Assembly: GCA_041568335.1 (NCBI GenBank)
Contig: JBFFZZ010000138.1
Span: 1-7,882 of the forward strand
Reading direction: 5' to 3'
Source: WVWW01 sp041568335
GTDB taxonomy: Bacteria > Acidobacteriota > Polarisedimenticolia > Polarisedimenticolales > Polarisedimenticolaceae
Length of the DNA: 7,882 nucleotides
Part shown: in pieces, positions 1-6,270 of the stretch
How the letters are laid out: each line of letters starts with the position of its first letter
Numbering within the stretch: the first letter of the stretch is position 1
The notes under the pieces: generated by a model
What the model saw: only the letters and a program-made list of their open reading frames with translations
What the model was told of the DNA's origin: nothing
Databases searched by the model: none
Program-made: the position numbers and the translations under genes

Positions 1-309
1 GGTGCCGTTCAGCTCGTTGACGTACCAGCGCGCGTAGCGCACCTCGGGACTCACGGCGGTCGAGAGGTCGTACTGCAGCGACTGCAGCGTCGTCGTGCCG
101 AAGTCGATGTCGTTCTCCCGGCCGCCGGGCAAGGTCGCCGCCAGCCCGGTGACCCAGGCGTTGACCCCCGGCGCCGGCGTGTGGTCGTCCTCCGGCTGGT
201 TCGCCGTGCCCTCGGGATCGCCCCACTCCCAGTGGCCGGTCAGCGCGTCATTGGGCGCGACGACCATCCAGCCGCCGTCATCGGATTCGAAATCGACCGT
301 CAGCAGCGG
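1..309 (-). other. Jelly-roll-like module, copy 2 (cut by window edge)
   Basis: Peptidase residues about 1226-1328. It repeats the signature of the copy at residues 836-1009: DFE, Gly-Trp, Trp-Glu-Trp-GDP-x-GT-x2-QPEDD, PG-x-x-AW, an Asp-Ile-Asp-Phe-Gly strand, YDLS, and an Arg-Trp. The two copies flank the FN3 pair, suggesting that a jelly-roll-plus-FN3 unit was duplicated or shuffled. The remainder lies beyond base 1. Confidence 0.55.
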
Positions 310-3300
310 CAGGTCGGTGGCGCCCGCGTCCGCGGACAGGCGAACGTCGTTGCCATCTTCGTTGCCTAGCTCGTCCACGGCACGCACCACGTACGTGAAG
401 GACGTCCCCGGTATCAGAGCCGCGTCGACGAAACCCGGTGACAGCGTCGAGCCGACCAGGCTCGAAGGCCCGGGGGTGAAGGCGGGGTCGCTCGAGCGGT
501 AGACCCGGTAAGTGACCGGCTCGCTACAGCTGTCCTGCGCGGCCGACCAGGTGAGCTCGATCTCACCGCACGACGCTCCCCCGGTCAGTGTTTCGAGACC
601 CGCGAACGTCGGAGCGACGACGTCGGGGGTCACCGTGGCGGCGACGGTCATCTCGACCGTGTTGTCGTCTTCGCCCGACCGTGAGTCGTCGGCCCGCACG
701 ATGTAGTGGTAGGTCGTGCCGGGGTCGAGGTCGTCGTCGAGGTACGAGGTGCCGGCCACTCCCGCGGCCACGAGGTTGCCGGCCGACGGCACGAATCCCG
801 GCGTCGTCGATCGATAGACATTGTAGGAGATGGTCGCGTTGACGCAGTGGGACGTCGCGGCCTGCCACGAGAGATCCACCTGGGCACAGGATGCACCCGG
901 CGTCGCGCTCTGGAGACCGCCGAACGTCGGCTCGACGAAGCAGGCCGGGGTCGAATCGCACAGCGGCTCGTCGATGCGCACCTCGTCCACCGCCGCTTCG
1001 ATCAGGTTGTCGGTCGTCGGTCCGTCCGCCGCCCGGAATCGGAGCTGAACCGTCGACGTGAGCGTGACGGCGTCGTGCAGCGCGAACTCGACGTAGGTCC
1101 AGTACGGGGCGGACCGGTTGCTGCCGAGGGTCTCGAGGTTGACCCAACCGGAACCGTCGTTCACGTCGACCGCAAAGAAGTCCCCGGCGTCTTCGCCGAT
1201 GTCCCGATTGCCGAACCAACGGTGGTACGACAGGATCGCCTTCGTCTGCGCCGATAGATCGTAGGTCGGCGAGAGCAGGATCACGACCCCGCCGTCCACG
1301 TCGTCACTTTGCGACCCACCGGCGTTGGGTGCGGTGTACCAGGCCTGTGTGCCGGGATCGGACACGTCGTTTTCGGGTTGGAACGTCGTCCCGTCCGGAT
1401 CACCGAGTGTCCAGGTCCCCGCAGTCGCCGTCGAGTTCGCGGAGTCGTGAGACCAGCCGAGGTCGATCTCGAAGTCGTCCTGCAGTGTGATCACGCGGTC
1501 GCCCAGCGAAACGTCCAGGTAGGAGCTTTCGGACACGCACAGGGACGCATCCACGGAGGAGAGCTCGAACCGCAACGTGTCGCCGCACTCCACGACCTGA
1601 TCGTCCGTCTCGAACCGCAGCACGCCCGTATTGACCGCCGCGGAGCCGACCGGGATCGCGGGCCAGCCGTCCGAATCGTCGAGCAGCGTCACGCCGGGCG
1701 TGCCCGACGTCAACGTCGCGGTCACCGTGGTGGAATCGAGCGTGCCCGCGTTCTCCAGGGTGACTTGCAGATCGACCGTCTCACCGGGGTCCGCGAAGCC
1801 CGACCGGTTCCCCTGGGGCTCGTCGATCGCGCTCACCACGGACGCGTTCAAGACCGGTTGCGCGTCGAGAGTCGCCTGCACCGGGTTCTCCACCGTGGAC
1901 TCGCAGCCGTCCGGAGCCGTTGCAAGGACCACGTAGTGGTAGGCGACACCGGGGGCGACTTCGGTGTCGGAGAACGTCGTTTCGCCGGCGCTCACGTCGG
2001 CGACGTGATAGAAACCGCGATCGGCGAGCAGCTCACTCTTGAGGATCGTGTACCCGCCCACCGCGGCGACCGAGCTCCACGACAGCTCCACGCTGTCGCA
2101 ATCGGGCATGGCCGTCACCACCGGTTGGGCCGGACGCGTGCAGGAGGCGGAGCCCCCGACCGGGCTGCCGGCAATCCCGTGGGCGTCGAACGCATTGAAA
2201 ATCGCCACCCCATTCGGGGTGCCGTTGGCCAGGTTGCCGTCGTCGTCATCGGCCTGGACATACGCGTCGTAGACCGGGAAGCTGCCGCTCGGGAGATACG
2301 ATCCGGAATCGGGCAGCGAGTTGAAGAAGATCCGTTCGGAGGTTCTCCACCCCGTGTGGTGTCCGTGCAAGCCGACCAACGCCTGCGCCAGATCCCAGGC
2401 CGCCTGCCCGTAGATCTCTCCCTCGCAGTGGATCTCGTACCCGAGCGGGCCGAGAAAACCCGTCACGGGGCACTTGGACGAGATGTTCGAGGTGGTCAGC
2501 AAGCCCTTGGGCGTGGTGAGCCGGTCGAGGTCGCGTACAGGCTCACCGGTCGTTTTGAAATCCGGCCCGATGAGTGGGCTGTGCGTGAGGTGCATCGCGA
2601 CGATGTCGGCGGTGGCCTCGCCGGTCGCGCCGTCCCCGATACGGGTGTGCTCGTCGAGGCCATGCGCCCACTCGTGGTAAACGACATCGCTGATCTCGCC
2701 GGTGTTGTTGCACCCGTTTCCCGAGCGGAAGAAGTAGGCTTCTCCTCCGGTCCATACCGCGTTGCAGGTGTCCTGGACGTTGACGCGGATGCCGACGTTG
2801 GAGTCGAACCACGGGAGATCGAGCCACTTCTTCGAAAACCGGCGTACCTGGTTCATGTGGTAGAAGGCGTTGCGCTCGGCGGGCGTGGAGCGGCCGTTGC
2901 CGACCTCGTCGACACCGCCGAGACCGAAATCGATGCGGCCGAAGCCGCTTCCGCTGTCGACCGAAGCCTGCGGCGGGGTGCTGCAGGCCTCGCAGCTCGT
3001 CGTGAAGTAGGGCCCGTCCAGACCGGACGCGATCGCGCCGCCCGAGTAGACGAACGCGCCGGCGGCATCGGAGGAGACCGGCGTTTCGCATTCGGCGCTG
3101 AGGTAGGGGAGAGGCACGCGGACCTCCGCGTCGGTCACCGTACGCGGGTAGATCCCGCCCTCGGCGCGACCGTACCGGTTGACGTCCCGGAACCCGACGA
3201 CGTCCCCCGTGCGGGCGTCGACCCGTCCTTCCCAGGTTTCGATTTGGCCGGGCAACCGATAGGTGACGACCCAGACGAGCCGGTAGCGCAGCACCTCATC

Positions 3301-3984
3301 GTCGTCTTCGGGCTGGAGGATCAGACGCGGGTCGCCGCTGAGCCGAGCGGTCTGTTGGCCGTCGCCGCACCACGCGAACAGCCGACGCAGCGCCTTCGGG
3401 CCGTCGAGGACCGGCGTGACGTCGGTTTCGACGGTCCCGACCAGCGGCGCGCCGAACTGGGTGATGTTGCCGTTGTTGATCCGGACGAAAACCCGTGCGG
3501 TCTCGACCGGCACGTCCTCGACGAACCACTCGAAGTAAAGGCTGTGAAGACGCCCGTCATCGCGGGTGCTGCTGCTCACGCGGTCGAGCTCCAGGCGACC
3601 CCCGCTCGGTGCGATCAGGTCTGCATTGCGCGCGATAAAGTCACGCGCGAGCGGCTCGAGCGCGTCGAGGGTCACCCGGCCGAACGCCTCCGGCGCGAGC
3701 CGGTTGCCGCGTCCGGGGATCAGCGGGATGCCGGAGCCTTGCACCAGCGTCGCGCGTGCCGTTCGACGGTCGAAATCGAATTGCCACACGCCCCCGCTGC
3801 GATCGAGAAACCGCTGGGCGGCGGCGGCCATCGGTGTCGAGCTCCCCGGAGCGATGCGCTCCGGTCTCGCGCGCACGGCCGGCGGGTCGAGCGAGCGGGG
3901 ATCGCGCGAGGTGGGCTCGACGGCAAACGACACTGTCGCCAGGCCGAACACCAGACCGGCAAGCGGCAGTTGCCCTCGTCGCAT
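1..3984 (-). CDS. Secreted fungalysin-like (M36-like) zinc metallopeptidase with FN3 and jelly-roll-like modules, 3' end missing
   Basis: An exported gluzincin-type endopeptidase, open for 1328 codons and cut by the left edge. Residues 1-21 look like a signal peptide (Arg2-Arg3, hydrophobic core, Ser-Phe-Ala before a likely cut after 21). Residues about 110-270 resemble the FTP/PepSY propeptide that keeps M4/M36 enzymes latent. The catalytic domain spans about 345-605: HEWAH at 437-441 gives zinc ligands His437 and His441 and base Glu438, and GEATAD at 455-460 gives the third ligand Glu456 with Asp460 four residues on, as in thermolysin-like enzymes. YEIHCEGEIY at 516-525 resembles the M36 block carrying a conserved His, here His519. 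DDDDG at 579-583 may bind calcium. Then follow FN3 (616-706), a CARDB-like beta domain (710-830), a jelly-roll-like module (836-1009), two FN3 domains (1015-1120, 1121-1216) and a second jelly-roll-like module (from 1226). The ATG start is supported by GGAGG four bases upstream and an in-frame TGA 24 bases upstream. The substrate is unknown, and any C-terminal sorting signal lies outside the window. Confidence 0.9.
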   Translation of the reverse strand, partial: MRRGQLPLAGLVFGLATVSFAVEPTSRDPRSLDPPAVRARPERIAPGSSTPMAAAAQRFLDRSGGVWQFDFDRRTARATLVQGSGIPLIPGRGNRLAPEAFGRVTLDALEPLARDFIARNADLIAPSGGRLELDRVSSSTRDDGRLHSLYFEWFVEDVPVETARVFVRINNGNITQFGAPLVGTVETDVTPVLDGPKALRRLFAWCGDGQQTARLSGDPRLILQPEDDDEVLRYRLVWVVTYRLPGQIETWEGRVDARTGDVVGFRDVNRYGRAEGGIYPRTVTDAEVRVPLPYLSAECETPVSSDAAGAFVYSGGAIASGLDGPYFTTSCEACSTPPQASVDSGSGFGRIDFGLGGVDEVGNGRSTPAERNAFYHMNQVRRFSKKWLDLPWFDSNVGIRVNVQDTCNAVWTGGEAYFFRSGNGCNNTGEISDVVYHEWAHGLDEHTRIGDGATGEATADIVAMHLTHSPLIGPDFKTTGEPVRDLDRLTTPKGLLTTSNISSKCPVTGFLGPLGYEIHCEGEIYGQAAWDLAQALVGLHGHHTGWRTSERIFFNSLPDSGSYLPSGSFPVYDAYVQADDDDGNLANGTPNGVAIFNAFDAHGIAGSPVGGSASCTRPAQPVVTAMPDCDSVELSWSSVAAVGGYTILKSELLADRGFYHVADVSAGETTFSDTEVAPGVAYHYVVLATAPDGCESTVENPVQATLDAQPVLNASVVSAIDEPQGNRSGFADPGETVDLQVTLENAGTLDSTTVTATLTSGTPGVTLLDDSDGWPAIPVGSAAVNTGVLRFETDDQVVECGDTLRFELSSVDASLCVSESSYLDVSLGDRVITLQDDFEIDLGWSHDSANSTATAGTWTLGDPDGTTFQPENDVSDPGTQAWYTAPNAGGSQSDDVDGGVVILLSPTYDLSAQTKAILSYHRWFGNRDIGEDAGDFFAVDVNDGSGWVNLETLGSNRSAPYWTYVEFALHDAVTLTSTVQLRFRAADGPTTDNLIEAAVDEVRIDEPLCDSTPACFVEPTFGGLQSATPGASCAQVDLSWQAATSHCVNATISYNVYRSTTPGFVPSAGNLVAAGVAGTSYLDDDLDPGTTYHYIVRADDSRSGEDDNTVEMTVAATVTPDVVAPTFAGLETLTGGASCGEIELTWSAAQDSCSEPVTYRVYRSSDPAFTPGPSSLVGSTLSPGFVDAALIPGTSFTYVVRAVDELGNEDGNDVRLSADAGATDLPLLTVDFESDDGGWMVVAPNDALTGHWEWGDPEGTANQPEDDHTPAPGVNAWVTGLAATLPGGRENDIDFGTTTLQSLQYDLSTAVSPEVRYARWYVNELNGT
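337..942 (-). repeat. Tandem pair of fibronectin type III domains in the peptidase
   Basis: Two consecutive homologous modules in the peptidase, at residues about 1015-1120 and 1121-1216. Shared landmarks in the same order are PTF-x-GL, GASC, a Leu-(Ser/Thr)-Trp strand, a second Cys about ten residues on, YxVYRS, and a (Thr/Phe)-Tyr-x-(Ile/Val)-VRA strand near the end. The Cys pair in each copy could form a disulfide after export. The repeat is clear at protein level. I did not see long identical DNA runs, so the duplication is probably old. Such modules usually act as spacers or carbohydrate/surface adhesion units in exported enzymes. Confidence 0.75.
958..1479 (-). other. Jelly-roll-like (MAM/concanavalin-like) module, copy 1
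   Basis: Peptidase residues 836-1009. The module opens with DDFE and a Gly-Trp, then Trp-Thr-Leu-GDP-x-GT-x3-QPE-x-D, a PG-x-QAW turn and SPTYDLS, and ends in VDEVRID before a Cys. This layout is typical of beta-sandwich adhesion modules appended to bacterial exported peptidases; the exact family is not assigned. A second copy starts at residue 1226. Confidence 0.55.
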
Positions 3985-3986
3985 CG

Positions 3987-4003
3987 GACCTCCCCCGAAG
4001 GTC
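3987..4003 (-). promoter_or_regulatory. Possible 5-bp hairpin overlapping the Shine-Dalgarno of the peptidase gene
   Basis: In the mRNA sense, GACCT and AGGTC form an inverted repeat separated by seven bases (TCGGGGG). The 3' arm and loop contain the GGGAGG Shine-Dalgarno, four bases before the ATG at 3984. If folded, the stem would partly hide the ribosome site. Five base pairs is short for GC-rich DNA and may be chance. The 58-base gap (3985-4042) holds no recognisable promoter or terminator. Confidence 0.2.
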
Positions 4004-4042
4004 GCTCACGTCTCGTGCCGTTTTACCCCCCGAGTCGCTGCG

Positions 4043-6199
4043 CTAGCCGATCTGAACCAGCTTTGCCGGTCGATCGGGCTTTTCGGCGTCGAAAGACAGC
4101 ACGTCCATCGGACAAACGTCGATACAGATGCCACAGTGGATGCAGGACGAGTTGCGGTTGTCGAACGCTTCCTGATTCTTGGCGAATGCCATCACGTCCA
4201 CCCCGACCTGACAGTAGCGGCTGCACATCGTGCACGAAATGCACTTGTCGTTGGCCTTGATCTTGAGCCGACCGTACCACGCGGCGAGGACCTGATTCCA
4301 GGCCGCCAGCGGGCACCAGTAGCGGCACCAGATCTTGCCGCCGAAGAACGGGTAAACCGCGACCGGAATCACCGCGACCAGCCAGAAATCGACGAGGTAC
4401 GCATAGGCCTTCGCCCAGCCGTTGTCGGCACGGGTCTGGAAGGCGCCGACGGTCACCAGCGTCACGATCAAGACCGCGATGAGGACGACGAACGCCTGGA
4501 ACTCCCACGCGCGCGAACGGGTCCCCTTCGGCGACAGGTGGCGCCAGCGGTCGCCCAGCGTCTCGGCCAGACCGCCGCAGCCGCAGATCCAGGTGCAGAA
4601 ACGCTTGCCGTGCTTGATGCTGGCGATCGGGATCGCGACGAACGTTCCGAACAGACCGGCCCCGATGAACCCGTAAAGGACGACCCGGGGGTCACTGCTG
4701 TTCCACCAGTGGAACGTGTTGAAGAACAGCGGCCACGGCTGGTACAGGCCCCACGCGCGCCAGGTGTACTCGATGCTCATCGCCTGCACCGCGACGACGT
4801 TGACGATCAGGAAGAACAGGACCTGAAACGTGACCAGCGTGGCGTAACGCCACTTCTGATACGTGTCGTTCCGCGCGATCCCGCTCCAGCGCCGGAAGGC
4901 CAGCCAACCGAACACGACCATGACGATCGTGTAGACCAGGCTGTAGAGGTAGCCCTGCTGGAACCACAACGTACCGCGCATCTGTTCCAGCACCCGGGCT
5001 TCGAACATCCACGCGAACGGCGCGAACGCGACGTCGAAGATCGACGTCAGCACCGGCGCGAACCCGTCGACCGACATCACGTGGTTGAACGGCCAGGCGT
5101 AGGGCATCTCGGGGAACTTCTTGAGCGCGTAAAGGCTGTAGACGAACAGCGAGACGATCGCGAGATAAGCCCAGCGCTTGACGTCCCAGTCGCTCTCCAG
5201 CTTGATCTTCGCCCGGCGGAAGAAACCGAGCGGTAGCTCGGCGCCGATCATCTCGAACACGAGGTCGTTGCGCAGGGCTTCTTCACGACCCTCCGCCGGT
5301 CGGATCGTCGCGCTGTCGCGGTCGAAGCGTGTCAACCGCGTCGCCATCCGCAGATCGATCGCACCGGAGCGCTGCCGTTCCAGGAGGGCGTCGCGGTTGC
5401 GCTTGCGCGGGAAGGTCAGCTCCTCGTCGATCGTCGCCATCGTGACGCGGTTGTGCTCGCACAGCGCGAGGGCCGCCTCGGCCGCCACATCGCCGCCGCC
5501 GTACACCAGGACGTTCTTGCCGCGCACCTCGTCCGGATCGCTCAGGTGATGGAACAGCTTTTCGGGGTGCTCTTTTTCTCCCGGCACCCCGGCCTTGCGC
5601 GGGTTGCCCGCCTTGCCGACGCAGAGCACGACGCGGCGCGCGCGATAGGTGGCGTGGACGCTCTCGACTTCGATCTCGTCGCCGTGGCGCCGGAGGTCGA
5701 CGACCTTCTCGTGGATGCGGATGTTCAACCCGGTGCGCTCGATCTGGTCGTTCCAGCGTTCGAGGAGCTCTTCTCGCGTGCATTCCTCGAACCACATCGA
5801 GCTGCGGTTCGGGACGTCCAGCGGCTCGGCAAACAGGAGCTTGCCCTTGTACATGTTGACCACGGTCATCGCGACCCGTTCGGATTCGAGCACGACGTAG
5901 CGCAGGCCGAGCTCGTGCGCGCGCATCGCGGCGCCCAGACCGGAGGAACCCGCGCCCACGATGACCACGTCGTAGAGATCGCCCTGCGTATCGTCCCTCG
6001 TACCGAGCTCGTGATGGAACCGTTCGATCACCTCGACGCCCTGGTTCAACCCGAGCTTGATCAGCGGGGTCCCGCCGACCTCCCCGACCAGGAAAACGCC
6101 GGGAACGGAGCTTTCGCCGTTCTCGCGCACCCGCGGCAGATGCGGGTAGGACGGCTCCGGTTTCTTGGGCGCGAACAACGCCCGGACGCTGGCGATCAT
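4043..6199 (-). CDS. Fused FAD/NAD(P) oxidoreductase (apparently permuted) and NosR/NapH-like membrane 4Fe-4S protein
   Basis: A 718-aa inner-membrane redox protein. Residues 32-54 (VPGVFLVGE, then a PLIK...NQG block) match the segment that usually ends the FAD domain of two-dinucleotide flavoproteins. The FAD Rossmann motif follows (Gly82-x-Gly84-x2-Gly87, acidic Glu105), then the VLCVGKAG strand (191-198), a second Rossmann motif (GGGDVAAE, 234-241) and IGAELP (318-323). No CxxC redox disulfide is present in this half. Helices lie near 341-360, 416-436, 451-474, 506-527, 567-588 and 601-619. Positive loops put both termini in the cytoplasm. The membrane-border motif CTWICGC has Cys535, 539 and 541; CRYWCP has Cys625 and 629. 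Two ferredoxin motifs follow, Cys653/656/659/663 and Cys686/689/692/696, for two 4Fe-4S clusters. The cysteine layout resembles NosR/NapH/CcoG proteins. The inferred role is electron transfer from NAD(P)H through FAD to Fe-S centres; the acceptor is unknown. The ATG start has a GGGAG about 11 bases upstream, rather far. No other ATG occurs before codon 92, which lies past the FAD motif. Confidence 0.88.
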   Translation of the reverse strand: MIASVRALFAPKKPEPSYPHLPRVRENGESSVPGVFLVGEVGGTPLIKLGLNQGVEVIERFHHELGTRDDTQGDLYDVVIVGAGSSGLGAAMRAHELGLRYVVLESERVAMTVVNMYKGKLLFAEPLDVPNRSSMWFEECTREELLERWNDQIERTGLNIRIHEKVVDLRRHGDEIEVESVHATYRARRVVLCVGKAGNPRKAGVPGEKEHPEKLFHHLSDPDEVRGKNVLVYGGGDVAAEAALALCEHNRVTMATIDEELTFPRKRNRDALLERQRSGAIDLRMATRLTRFDRDSATIRPAEGREEALRNDLVFEMIGAELPLGFFRRAKIKLESDWDVKRWAYLAIVSLFVYSLYALKKFPEMPYAWPFNHVMSVDGFAPVLTSIFDVAFAPFAWMFEARVLEQMRGTLWFQQGYLYSLVYTIVMVVFGWLAFRRWSGIARNDTYQKWRYATLVTFQVLFFLIVNVVAVQAMSIEYTWRAWGLYQPWPLFFNTFHWWNSSDPRVVLYGFIGAGLFGTFVAIPIASIKHGKRFCTWICGCGGLAETLGDRWRHLSPKGTRSRAWEFQAFVVLIAVLIVTLVTVGAFQTRADNGWAKAYAYLVDFWLVAVIPVAVYPFFGGKIWCRYWCPLAAWNQVLAAWYGRLKIKANDKCISCTMCSRYCQVGVDVMAFAKNQEAFDNRNSSCIHCGICIDVCPMDVLSFDAEKPDRPAKLVQIG

Positions 6200-6270
6200 C
6201 TGTGTAGTGTCTCCCAGGAGGTAGCGAACAGGGACGCTCTTCGGTTGATTCCCCCCAAAATCGAGTCCGG

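Noticed and set aside
1309..4260. Plus-strand open frame of 983 codons
   Set aside because: It lies antisense to the peptidase and the end of the redox gene. Its translation is Arg/Val/Gly/Asp-rich without domains, signal peptide or motifs, as expected from GC-rich codon bias opposite a real gene. The minus-strand frame has clear catalytic motifs, a signal peptide and a ribosome site.
3566..5236. Plus-strand open frame of 556 codons
   Set aside because: Antisense to the redox gene and the peptidase start; low-complexity Arg/Asp/Glu-rich translation with no recognisable fold.
6200..6270. Promoter or terminator between glycosyltransferase and redox gene
   Set aside because: The 71-base gap has only a 4-bp GATT/AATC repeat around a G-run and no convincing -35/-10 pair or hairpin with a T-run.
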